Below are positions 38,107 through 49,999 of a DNA stretch of 64,000 nt, in pieces (position 1 is the stretch's first letter; every line of letters begins with the position of its first letter). The notes beneath the pieces were generated by a model. The model saw nothing but the letters and a program-made list of their open reading frames with translations, was not told where the DNA came from and ran no database searches. The stretch spans positions 19,605,716-19,669,715 of the forward strand of contig NC_045144.1 of NCBI RefSeq assembly GCF_008831285.2. Reading direction: 5' to 3'. The DNA is from Nymphaea colorata (lineage: Eukaryota > Streptophyta > Magnoliopsida > Nymphaeales > Nymphaeaceae). The position numbers and the translations under genes were made by a program.

Positions 38107-38300
38107 TGAGCTCTGCTCTTCTTTCTCAGGTCACAGAATAAAGATCGGAGGAGAAGTGGGGAGCAGGAATAAGAGGAGGAGAGGGAGGTAACAGAAGTTG
38201 GTAGCAATGGAGGGAGGCAATGGAACGTGCTATGAAGGGGAGAGAGAGGGACTAGGCCTTTGGAAAGCTAGGGGGTGCAGAGGAGGGGTAGGCTAATAAG
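38107..38300 (-). promoter_or_regulatory. Probable 5' leader of LAZY1
   Basis: On the minus strand this stretch is pyrimidine-rich (CCTCCCTCTCCTCCTC, CTCTCTCTCCCC) and leads into GAGCTCAATGAGG. There is no clear TATA box, so the start of transcription is open. Confidence 0.35.
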
Positions 38301-38510
38301 GGGAGGGTGTGGGGAAGATGGTGGTGGAATGAGGAGGAAGAAGCTAAGCGAGGAGAGACAACACAGAGAAGGCTCCAAAGAATGGTGCTGGAGTCGCCCT
38401 TGTCAGCATCAAATCATGTGTTTCAACAGGAGGGTAGAGAGAGAAGATGACTCCGCCAGTGGCCATTCCCTATGCAATATTGAGTCTTTTCACACGCATT
38501 ATGCTTCATG

Positions 38511-38516
38511 CACGTG
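38511..38516. promoter_or_regulatory. G-box upstream of LAZY1
   Basis: CACGTG, about 405 bases upstream of the LAZY1 start codon, is a perfect G-box, a site for bHLH/PIF and bZIP factors. LAZY1 genes are light-responsive in some plants, so a role is possible, but the site is unproven. Confidence 0.3.
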
Positions 38517-38581
38517 TGAGAAACACCCCTTAAACTTGATCATTCCTCCATTGGGTAGACTGAGAGAGATTGTTCTATAGG

Positions 38582-38583
38582 GT

Positions 38584-38620
<37 letters not shown>
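38582..38620. repeat. (GA)n microsatellite upstream of LAZY1
   Basis: A GA run of about 39 bases with one AA interruption, roughly 480 bases upstream of the start codon. Confidence 0.85.
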
Positions 38621-38621
<1 letters not shown>

Positions 38622-38649
38622 GATTAAACAAGGGGATTGTGCATGAATA

Positions 38650-41600
38650 TGCACTATTATTTGTTGGCATATGAACTGAGAATATATGTCATACATTATG
38701 TGCCCGGATGTACTTAGTTGTCTTCTAAAAAAGTTAATTATTTTCATGCTTTTGGAAGCTTGAAGCACTTAATCTTGCAACTCCTGCACTTGGGCAAGGT
38801 TTTGTTTGTGGTATAGGTTTGCCGGGCAGTGCATGGAACGGTCCTACTAATTTTATCAATCGGATGACGTGATTAGCCTCCAAATCTTTACTATTGGTCT
38901 GATGATTACAAGAAAAATCACATTTAATCATTTGGGTAGGGATATAAATGGCTCTTATTAGGGTTAGATCCAGCCTTTTGTCGAATTTAACTTAGTAAAA
39001 AATTTTGAAGAACTTATAAATGAGGTTGTTAAGTAATTAGTTATCATAGTTCCTAACCATTTTGAGAAGAACCGAAGTAGCTAAGAGGCGGATTGGGGTC
39101 CACTAAACCAGGAGCCCGAACCAAGTGGCTAGATCATGACAACTGGGATCAAATTTTTATTGGGTCCTTACTGGATATAGGACTTAGATTCACATTTGGC
39201 TGTGGAACGGCATACAAAATCTGAATCTGATTGATATATAGTTGTCTAAATTTCATTACAAGATCTCATTAATTAGTTCATATATAATTCGGGTCATTGG
39301 TAGGTCTGCAGACTATACACATCGTCTCAACCTTATCTAATTCATACTATGGACATATATATTTATGTCCAATCATATCTTGTGTCCTTGTTTACATCTT
39401 TTTTTTAGTTGCAAACATGTCAATGAATAGATTGGGATTCATCAAGTCCAGTGGTCAATGAGATCTAGGCCTTAACGATCTAGGCCCTTACATTCTAGGA
39501 CCCCATTCTAATATCTCAATTGCTCAAGTACGTCTAAAACAAGTTACAAACAAAAAGTTTTCAAATTTATGTATCTAGTACTGTTTATATTTTAAATTTA
39601 TCATGACAAATTTGTTCTTAAGGGCTTTTTTGAGGGCTTGGAGGCTATGCTTGAAGTACAAAGAGGCAATCAAGCATGTAGGACAAAAAAGAAGTATATT
39701 ACCGACGGCCAGAAAACGTCGGTAAAGGTGATCTAACTATATTACAATAGTGAACATTAATCACCTATACATGCCAATGGCGCAGCCAAACGATTGTTTC
39801 CGATGGGCACTAATGCAAGAAATTGTAAATTTGAGGGGGCACCATTGCATGATAATTATCTAAATTGTGTGGAGGAACTAATATGTAAATAAAATAAATC
39901 AAGTGGGTATGTGTGGGCAACTGCCCGCCTAATCCTACACCCAGCTAGGCCACTGCTTTGTGCTCAAAATGTGTGTAGGTACTATCAAAATCAAGGGGTT
40001 GGACTTCTTTTTCCTCTGTTCTATACACCTTGGATAGATTCACTAGGATGTGCCCTAGCTGATCTTCCTGTCTATCAAACATCTGCTAATTATTTCCAAC
40101 AAAAGTTCCATAGATCACGTGTCTAAGCAGAGGCAGAGCCACATGTTGGCAGGTGTGGGCAGTTGCCCGCACCAGCCCCCACAAGTGGGCAGTTGCCCGC
40201 ACCAGCCCCACAAATTTTCTTTGTTTTCATATAAAGGCCTTCAAATACTTTTTGATTTATATATGTTACTGCCCTTTAAAGTATGAAAGCTTATGAATTA
40301 GTGTTGTTCATCCCAAAATTTCTGGCTCAGCCACTGGTTCCGAGGGGTTGAATTGTTGAATTTAAGACTTCAAGTTGAAAAAGATCACAAGTTTAACAGC
40401 CCACGGGATTCTCCTGGCATAAACTGGCGGAGCTCGGCCTAAACCCGACTAAAATGCCAGAAGGAAAAAGGGAAGTTCATAAAGAAGCTGATGAGATCAT
40501 TAATCAAGTAATAATCCCAAATTTCCGGTCGCTTTCGGCAAATGAATTACATACTTCCATTTTTTCGCCCATAATTTGAAGGATTTGAGATTGATTATCA
40601 ATTGGTTAAGCCACAATGATTCTCGTTTCCTTCCTTGTCTAGCAACTGAATGAACTACGTGTTCAGATGGACTTCCACATACTATGGAGGACAAGAGGAT
40701 GCATCACAACAAAAGTTTGTTGGTAATGCAAAACCAGCTAAGTGCATGGATCGGAGGTGATTCAATCCATTTGTGCTTTGTTACATCCTTTGAACAGAAG
40801 CAGTATTGAGATTTGCCGTCCAAAAGTCCTCAATGATCACATCACTCACATCACAATATCTACATATAATACTTTTTGATCTCCAAATTTCTAAGTTTCT
40901 AAAAGCGCCATTTTCCATATGCAGAAAAAAGATATTTATGAGTTAAATGATTTTGCAGGTACCTGAAGATCTTTTTGCCCCTGGTTGTCATGTGGGCAGC
41001 AGCCATGGTTCCAATCTTGTGGGTATCACTCTGCACAAGCTCTACATATGTGATCTTGTGTAAGCAGTTGCCTACACGGGTGGAGATAGGTTTTTTTTTT
41101 CCAAAGGGGAGCCACTATGTAATTTCTAAAATTTTCAGCAGGGCCAAATGAAAATTTATGTAGTAAACCTTTAATTTTACAGTCCCACAATTTTTATTGA
41201 TTTACATATTTGGTTGGCTATAATCATTTGCTTATTTGTACATTGGTGCCCCTGGCTCGGTCTGTCAATCATCCATTTATTTGTTTATATATGGAAGAGT
41301 TTGATATATCTAAGATCATGGAATATTTTCACAATCAAAATGCTTAGTTTTTAAGAAATTGAAATGATTAAACAAAGAGGTATTTTGTTTTCGGAATTAG
41401 GAAACTGAAACCTAGAATTTTGATTTCATTTCAGTTTGAGGAGAAATTATGATTATGGAATTTTCATTCTTAGACCAAAATTCCAAACCATCAAACACTG
41501 TATTTGAAAGGTTGAGTTGCTGCCCCTTAACTAAAACTTTCTTAGTCCGCCACTAGTACAACAAATTTCAGACGTTATTCCCAATAGAGTTCAAGGATGG

Positions 41601-42900
41601 GTTTAATGCTCTTCTGCTTGTTTATCTTTTTTTTTTTTTTTTATAATGTGATAAGCAATTCATAATTAAGATGAAATCCCAAGTTGCCCGACTCTCTATT
41701 GATGAAACTTATGAAAACGGACTCATCACATGGTATTGCTTTATTAACTGTCTAAATTATTGTGTGCCAATAAGGAATTAACTCTGAGTTACAGGAAGTC
41801 ATGACTAACAGTACATTAGAGTAAGACCTCTGTCTCTTTCTCATCTGTTTATGTACACACACACAAACATATATAGATATATATATCCCTATATATGAGC
41901 TAAAATCCTTTGGCCATTTTGAGCATTGTGCAATTATGCTGTCAGATGCATTGTATTGGATCGTGTGCAGGAAGAAGCCAGAAGATTTCTCTATCTAAAC
42001 CAAGATTGAGAATCCATAAATTATATATATATATATATTCAGTAAAATTCATGTGTGTTTACTAGGGATGTCGGAAAAGATCCCCATCAAAGTGTCAAAT
42101 CTCAATGAAACAGGTGCTCCCATTTTCTGTAACAAAATAGAAAGAAGCCAAACCTCCTTCACCTAAAAAGATCACTACCTATATTTAGTGGGCTAACCCT
42201 ATCGATCTGGTCCGTGTTCTTTGTCACGTCTTGATGCTCATCACCCCCTGTGGATTTCACAGTTGTGGGGACACTACTCTGTTGGACTTACAGTGCACAC
42301 CTGCACAAGGGAAGGATCGGGTGGTTCATATGCATCCCAAATCACAGATTCCTGGTGCTCTCACATCCTCACCATCGATTTCCATCGCCCCCCCCCCGGC
42401 ACGCCCACCATGGACGGTCAGGGCCGCCAACGACGTTCATGGTGACACCATCAACAGCCAGCAGATGGCAGCCATTGATTGCTCGAATGCACTGCAAGTT
42501 GTGGCCAAACACCACTGTTTATAAGAAGACTCATGGTTCAACTATGGTAGGCAAGGGGAAAAGATCTTGTTGATCAACCTACATTGCTAATGGCCTTTTA
42601 GGACTAGGGAAGCCTTTCAGTTATGCATAGGAAGGCCTGATTGTAAAGCAGTGGGGAGAGACACATAAGAACAGTCTATGTTGTGCTTTCGGGGGTCGAA
42701 CACACCACATTTTGTCTAATGCCCTCGCTTACCTGTTCTTGCAATTAGGATTCTTTTTCTTTCTTTCGGGATGCATGAAAATATAACGAACGACACGTGC
42801 CTCCCTTGCCCGACAGAGTATACTCCAAGATCAATTCCACTCATTACAGGCACAAAAAAACATCAGTGACAATGTAAAAGTAGCTGTCTTGTCCCCTTTA
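38650..42900. other. Spacer upstream of LAZY1, no gene seen
   Basis: It holds TE remnants only: the opening TAGGGATATAAATGG near 38937 (hAT type, no right end), a duplicated GTGGGCAGTTGCCCGCACCA at 40160-40205 and MITE-like pieces at 41080-41260 and near 41550. Around 42220-42600 the GC content rises and several frames are open on the plus strand, with a run of about ten C at 42389, but no domain is recognisable. Confidence 0.4.
39699..39725. repeat. Perfect 9-bp hairpin, TTACCGACG type
   Basis: TTACCGACG and CGTCGGTAA face each other across nine bases. The words are those of CACTA-like subterminal repeats, here as a solitary pair. Confidence 0.7.
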
Positions 42901-42941
42901 GAGAGAAATTTATACATTTTTTTCCTCATCCTACATTTCTA

Positions 42942-42968
42942 GCGACGGTGAAGTTCCGTCACCGTCGC
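42942..42968. repeat. Perfect 10-bp hairpin, GCGACGGTGA type
   Basis: GCGACGGTGA pairs with TCACCGTCGC across a seven-base loop. Probably another CACTA-like remnant; no terminator function is expected in this context. Confidence 0.7.
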
Positions 42969-42999
42969 AAGGTACCGAATTTCAGCCGATGACCGTTTT

Positions 43000-45900
43000 T
43001 TCTTTACTATATTAATATATAGGAAATACATACTAGAAGGTTGGTATGTTCTGCTGGCGGAACCATGAGTGAGGGCACATCCACCTTACCTTACTTTAAG
43101 TTCACAATTTGGCCATGGATATCCTTGAGACAGTGACTTATGTTAGTCGTAAAAATCCCTAAGGTGGTGGTTGGTCCAACAGTTGGCAGGCGATCAGTCT
43201 CTATTTTGATTTTTTAAGAGTTAACTTTTTGTGCTGTAAATGATGGGCCACCAAGAATGGTGGGGGCAGCATCTCGAGGTACCAACATCAAGTTGTTGGA
43301 TTGAGTGGGGGCTTCGGCCTTCTATGGCATGAATCAAACTGCATTCACCCCAAGATTAGCTGTAAAGGAAGCTTTTTGGTGAAGAGATATAAGCCCTTTC
43401 ACTTTTGCACCAATTGGAAATTACCCTTTCTTATTGGGATTGCAACTTTGTACGATCGAGGATCTAGCCATGGTATAGAGATTAATAAAGGACAATGTTG
43501 GTGATAAACAATTTCCCATCAACTGCAGTGATTTGGGGACCTCCATGGAATTTTTGATGATTTTGCATTCAAAGTTGAAATTTCTTGAGATTAGCTAGAT
43601 GGGCTTAGTTTGTATTATAGAGAGCACAAGGGTTTGGACTCTTCAGAAAATCCAAAAGAATGAAAAAACTATGAAAACAAACCAACCATGCACATAAAAA
43701 AGCACCCACTTGAATAAGGAAGCCGCTAAGTGAAAAATTTTTGTAACTTCTGTCTTGTACGTTTTTCATTATCTCATCAGCAGCTAAGTGTTCTTATCTG
43801 AATGTTGCTCTAAAGACGTACATGGCGAGGGAATTTGAGAAGAAATATATTGTGTTTCTTAAAATGCAGATTTATAGAACATATGTTCCTAGAATCCCAT
43901 GTTCTTGCTCCAAATTTAGATTCAACAAGTCATTACTAGATATAACGGCACCTTATTTTCTAGAGTAAGAAACATCGCATTCTGAAATATACGTTCTAAT
44001 AATATAATGTTTTTTTTTATAGAAACGCTTTCTTATCGGATATGTGAGTTCCAATAGAGATCAAGAAAGCAGAAAAGCAAACAAATGATCGGAGCTAGTG
44101 TGTGTGTACGCAAGAACTCATTCTCATGTGCATATCTACGTGCTTGAATGTGAGAAGAACATGTCGGTGTAAAGGCATCATATATATATATATATATATA
44201 TGAAGATGCACTTTTTAGTGTGGGGTGGAACACTTAGAACGGTCTGTTAAACAAACTCGAACTAGTGGAAAGTTGATATGATGTGCAATTGAAGTAGGTA
44301 AAACAGCGACCTTTTTGTTTTCATTTCACAATATTTTCCTTTTGGTCAAAGGTAATTTAGTCTTTCACACACAAAAAGGGCAACTTTTTCTGTTTTTTCC
44401 ATTCCATCCTTATAAAGGGGCTTCTTTTGTCCTTGTTATTAAGTTCAATCAAAGTTCAATCTCACGGACCGTTCAATCTTGCGGACCTTCCGAATAAATA
44501 TTCTTTCAAAACGAGAACATCCAGCACACACTCCACATTCAGGACCCCATAAGAGTACAGGGTATGAAATGACCAGAAAGTCTCTATTTTCAGAAAAAGG
44601 AAAACCCCCTCTTATAAAGGTCAAAACAATAAATTAATTTTTTTTTTTTTTGTAAAATACCTAAATGTCCATTCTTTTCTAGCCAAGTAGGATGAGCGTC
44701 TCATTCTACTGCCTGGTCGAAGGCCTCACTTTTTTTGGTACTTTTTAGACACTAGGTGAAATAATCCAACTTACTTTTACGCTCACTCTTAGTTCAAGCA
44801 GATCACAACTCGATCACAACTCGCCCTTTAGTAGATTTTTTTGACCACTTTAATAGCTCTTTTTATAAGTCATTGAAGTTCTCTAATAAGTTTCAATACA
44901 AAATTAAAGTGAAGAATTATAATCCACTCTTCTTAAGCCACATGCATCTGCTTATATGGGACCTTAGGTCTGAATGTTAGACTGTACCCTGACACCACTA
45001 GAACAAATCGACTCACTCGCGCAAGTGCTCAATCTTTTAATCAGAGAGATCCCAATTTGTCCATTTGCTGCTTCTGTTTTAACCCGAAAAAGGGCTACAA
45101 ACCAAAGCACTTTAACAACGCCTTTATAAGTCATTGAATAAACTTCACTACAACACTAAAATTTTCAAAGTTGAGCTTTTAGGCTTATTTTTTAAAAAAA
45201 TAAAAATTATTAAACAAACATAGCATTTTGTATCAAAAATTTAAAAACTAAAACGGATTCCATTTCAGCTTGATAAGAAATTAAAATTCCAGAAATTTCA
45301 TTTTTAAACCAAAATTCCAAATAGTCAAACGCCCCCTGTTTTAAGGTGCAGCGCTCCAAGACACTTCACCTTATGCATTAGTAGCTTCTCTTTTGTGCAT
45401 TAGCAGCATCTCTTCTGCAACAAAGGATTTTCAAGAATTATCAGCCCTCGACCCCTCAGTCTATTTCTTACTTGTAAATGATGAAAATAACCCTCTCGCA
45501 AAGCCAATATGGGGGGGTCGACCTGCATCTGCGTGCGTGCAACAGGCTCTAAACTCTCAAGGTGATTGCCATTGATAATTGCTGGTTGATGATTGCCTTT
45601 CTTGTCACGGCAGTGCCAAGCATGGGCGTGCGTGCATGCACCTGAAACCGTACATGGGGAGCAAGGCCGCCCATCAGAACACGTGATGCCTTGAGAAAAG
45701 AAGAAGTCCGGAGGCAGAATTTTGTTCTCACATCGCGCCATTTTCAGTGCCACGCTTATCTGAAAGAAGGAGAAGGCCGGGGAATCGAATTCCTTTGCGG
45801 CCATGGATGGAGCTTGGTGGGCTGCAGCATTCAGCATTAAAACCCTTAATGCTTGTCGCCATGCGATCGGCAGACGTGCCCACATGCAACTGCGTAAGCT

Positions 45901-46589
45901 TTCAGTGGGAAAAGAACAAAGGAAAGCTAATGACTTGAATCCAAAAGGCAGTGTCTCCGTGGGCTCCACCTTCATATGCCAAACAGAGAGATAGAGAGAG
46001 ATATTATATTGTTAGAAGCTGTATACGAAGCTATACACTGAATAGAGAGAAAGAGAAAAAAACAGAGAGGATATGTATCATAAACCAGAGGAGTTGGTGC
46101 AGTGGGTTGGAGTTTGGCTGTCATTTGAGTATAAATTTTTGCAGGTGGAGGTTTTATTCCTCCACTTGTAGAGGCATGTATCATGTATGAGCTTGTGTGG
46201 GCACTTGCCACATAGACTTATGCAGTTTGTTCATTACATATTAGTGTCTTTCAGTCATTTTACAGTGTATCAAGGGCGGAGCCCAAATCTAAAACTTTGA
46301 ACTTACATATTGGATCTCATTCAACTTGAGTCGAGTTATATAATACAGCCCCACGCCACCGCCCTAAGATCAGTTGAAAATTTATTACTATATATTTAGT
46401 GTCCTATGAAAAAAAAAAAAAAAAAGTCTGGTTCCAACCCTACTATGTATTTGAAGGAATTGAGATTTTTTAAATGTTTTACTATTAGTGCCCTTAGTCA
46501 AAAATATCTAGCTCTACTGGCACAAATAAATTTGTTTTAACACAAAAAAAGAAGTGTGAGCACTGTGTTTTCTTCTTCTCACACACACA

Positions 46590-46662
<73 letters not shown>

Positions 46663-47265
46663 GAGGTAAGACCCAGCGACATTAGCCTACAACACCCTCC
46701 AGAATCAAACCGAGAATATGGTTAATACGCGGCACAGGGTTCGATCAGTTGTGCTAGAAAGAGATGCCATTTTAGCTTATGAGAAATCAATTTAAAGGAG
46801 AGATTTAGGGTGCATATGGACACCAATGAAATGTGATGGGGTCATTTCCATGCATGCCTAAAGTGGGTCACCCCGACACACAGTCCAGAAAAAAGCTGTC
46901 CTAGTGAAATGGGTGATGGGAACACTGCATCGAGAGGCGTAGTTCAATGGCAGATAGTAGTGTTTCTTTGAAGGCCGTGTCCAAAGGTGGATGCTCCTGT
47001 TGTTTCCCCATGAAAGATCACAAATTTTTGGCATGAGAGAGAGACAGAAAGCAACATGATGATTCTTCTAGAATACTGGGGAATATCTGGCAAATTGATT
47101 TTTGTATTTGGAAATTGCTTATAGAAAAATGTCCCTTAAAAATATCTACCAAGTGGAAACACATACTAGCAACAATGATAAAAATATATGAAAAAAAGTA
47201 CTCTGATCACAAAAAGTTCCGGCTTATGAGCTATTTAGCAACAATAACAAACTGTTAACACTTTG

Positions 47266-47270
<5 letters not shown>
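43000..47270. other. Spacer with fragments, no supported gene
   Basis: A frame at 43301-43504 starts SGGFGLLWHES, which is reminiscent of the endonuclease region of plant LINEs but too short to claim. On the minus strand an open frame of 191 codons (45975-45400) has no recognisable domain. (TA)n runs lie at 44182-44200 and a TA/GA array at 46580-46656. Confidence 0.35.
46580..46656. repeat. (CA)(TA)n(GA)n compound microsatellite
   Basis: A CA stretch, two TA runs split by CATA, then GA to 46656. Confidence 0.9.

Positions 47271-47310
<40 letters not shown>
47271..47310. repeat. (TA)n microsatellite
   Basis: About twenty TA units, followed within ten bases by a GA run. It forms the left flank of the MITE-like segment at 47349-47700. 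Confidence 0.9.
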
Positions 47311-47313
<3 letters not shown>

Positions 47314-47348
47314 CGAGAGGGAGAGAGAGAGATTAGTAGAAACCTTAA

Positions 47349-47700
47349 GCTTAAGTCAGGGATAAAAACTAACCATTTTAATGTTCATAAACACAGATGC
47401 TTAGGTCAGGGATAAAAACTAGCCATTTTAATGTTGATGTTTAAAATGTACTTTTGCAGTCTAACTTTATTAATATGTTCTTAAGAATATGCTGATGCAA
47501 AACATACATTAAGTTGATCATTTGTGAGATTTTAGTAATGTTTTATAAAAAAATGGCCCACATAGCATAAATATTTTGATAGTAAAAAAATGTTTTTTTA
47601 ATAAAAACAACTTGAAATATATTAAAATGTTTATATCTTATTTAAAATAAAATTTTTAACAAAATAGTAAAGGGTTTGGTTTTTATCCCTCACATAAGTG
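47349..47700. mobile_element. MITE-like segment with AGGGATAAAAAC ends
   Basis: GTCAGGGATAAAAACTA appears twice at the left, in a direct duplication with a 50-bp period (47349 and 47399). The inverted form GGTTTTTATCCCTCAC stands at the right. Between them is AT-rich non-coding DNA. TA microsatellites lie on both sides (47271-47310, 47709-47746). Confidence 0.45.
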
Positions 47701-47706
47701 TCTGGT

Positions 47707-47708
<2 letters not shown>

Positions 47709-47746
<38 letters not shown>
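47709..47746. repeat. (TA)n microsatellite
   Basis: About nineteen TA units, on the right flank of the MITE-like segment. Confidence 0.9.
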
Positions 47747-47749
<3 letters not shown>

Positions 47750-48860
47750 TTGGAATGAGCTAAGATTTTGATTGTTTCCAAAAATAGAACCATGACAGCA
47801 CATACGTTCTAGGCTTACTCATCTGGTATTGTTTAACAGCAAAACCAAAAGCTGGAGTAGCTAGAATTTGAATTCAAAGATGCTTTCTCTTTTCTCATGA
47901 AGCTTTTCTTTTAATGAGTCAAAACCTTATCTGTATGTTTAAAAAGATTTTCCATCTAATCAACAAATATTCAATTGTCCAAAAAGTTCCGGCACTATTT
48001 CATAATAACTTATATAACGTGTTCGTATACAACACTGCCGGAAGATTGGGCTTCCATCTCATTTCATTAAAGAATCAAAGAGTTAGAACAAATAACAGGA
48101 AAGGAAGAAAAAAGAACATGTCCTGTCTGAGCCTGCACAGTGAAGCAACAGGACCCAGCTACAGCAACTATCGAGAAGGTCTTTCTTACAAGAAAGAGCT
48201 TTTAAAACTTCCTTATTAGGATTAAAGCCACTTAGAACAAAATCAATTCTGTAACTTGACATAACGTGTTAGTATAAGTTTTTATATTAATTAGTCGCCA
48301 ATTGCAACGTCATATTCTTATGGAAACTTAACCAAACATTAAAATCCATTTAGCTTTCAAAACTAATATAAAAATTGAAGTTACTTTTGAATTACTTTGT
48401 CGTATGTGGTATAAAAAAAAGTATGTGCTTTTTGAACTGGAGTGGTTTTAAGGTCCAAAAACTTCATAATATCTGCTTGAAAATCTTTATGGACTCATAT
48501 TTAGGCATATATGTTTTCATTCCTACATTTTCAGACAAGACAACCACGTTGGTATAATTTCTTTAGGGAAAACCATGGTAGCAATTAAGGTATTTAATTA
48601 AATTACAAGCATTCCGTTGCACAAGCATATGTCGCCAGGTTATTAAAAATTAAAATTCTGTCATTAAAAAAATTATCAAAGGAGCATTAGTGATAATTTA
48701 TAATGCACAATGGTCTATTATGTTTTTAACATAGTTTATATCAACACATTTTTACTTTTAACTAGTTAGAATATTCAGCACACGTTTTGGGTGAGCAAGA
48801 GGTCCTTCTTGTACTTCAACTTACACGTCAATGTCTCTTTACAACACAATTGATGTCTTG

Positions 48861-48986
<126 letters not shown>

Positions 48987-49704
48987 TTTCTAATGCAACG
49001 TGTAAAAAGTCTTGCCAGTAAAAAATAACATTTTTATTTTTATATCATTCAGTCGAGATTAGATATGCTTTTATTATGAAAACCGACAAGATCGAGGAAA
49101 AGCATCGTTTTATGGCAACGTGTACAAGGCAATGCCTCTCACTATCAAGTTTTTAATGAGATTCAAGTGGTGATTAGATTTTCTCATATTGTTAATGATT
49201 AGTCAATAAACAACCATTAAATAAATAAATTATGCCAATGTGGTTAGCAACAAAGTTCCAAAAAACAGCTGCAAAATTTTTTTTTCTTTCCAGTTATGGG
49301 CCTCGATTTTATAGCAATTGCAGAACAAATGCCCAAATAATTTAGCTTTACAAGGTTCAAAGGCAAAATGCCCAATCAGAAAATGAAATAATGCTAATAA
49401 TACTCTTTTTGATAAAAGTGAACAATGAAGGTAGACATGAAAAGAGAAGATATGACCGCTGTTGATAGGCAGTCAACAGCGGAGGTTTCGGTCTTACTTG
49501 TACTTCCATGATAATAGATGGAGAGAAATAGTTGTGGAGTTCTACAAGCGATTAAGTCTTCCAAACACAAGATAATTTTATAAAAAAAAATTATCAAAAT
49601 AAATAGTTCAACCTCAAAAGCCATTTACCGAGGGATTGTATGACATTGAGCTAGTCCAACTCCTTGTGATACTTGTGTATAAATTATAGAGTAGTCACTG
49701 TCAT

Positions 49705-49893
49705 TAGGGACGGAGTCAGAAATTTTTCATGAGAGGAACCGAATTAAAGTTTCTAAATTTTGATAGAGGTGACATATCATTTTTCAAAATTTTAATATAC
49801 GACAAGTAAAGTTTTTTAAAATTTGAGTGTAAATTAAAAAAAAAATTGAGGTAAGGTCAGAGCCCATACAGACTCCTTTTAGCTCCACCCCTG
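49705..49893. mobile_element. hAT-like MITE, TAGGGACGGAG / CTCCACCCCTG ends
   Basis: The 189-bp element has inverted ends TAGGGACGGAGTCAG and AGCTCCACCCCTG. It is flanked by ACTGTCAT (49697-49704) and ACTGTCAC (49894-49901), an 8-bp duplication with one difference. It is the best copy of a family with pieces at 8285, 27398, 33254 and probably 9080 and 50645. Confidence 0.75.
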
Positions 49894-49999
49894 ACTGTCA
49901 CGTCTCAATGTACTTTTCTTCTGAACCATAATAAGTCTCCAAGGCAAGCTTTGAAGGAGGAGAGCACATAGGACGGTAACCTCTCTTAAGGTTAGTGAT

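Noticed and set aside
42221-42573. Overlapping frames with raised GC content
   Set aside because: Three frames are open at once and contain a C homopolymer; none shows a known motif or splice context.
43301-43504. Frame with SGGFGLLWHES resembling a LINE endonuclease
   Set aside because: The similarity covers about ten residues only, and the next segments cannot be aligned to the family in any frame.
45400-45975. 191-codon open frame on the minus strand
   Set aside because: It is long for chance in this window, but I recognise no domain, signal peptide or family. It has cysteine- and histidine-rich patches without a regular spacing, and no supporting exon context.
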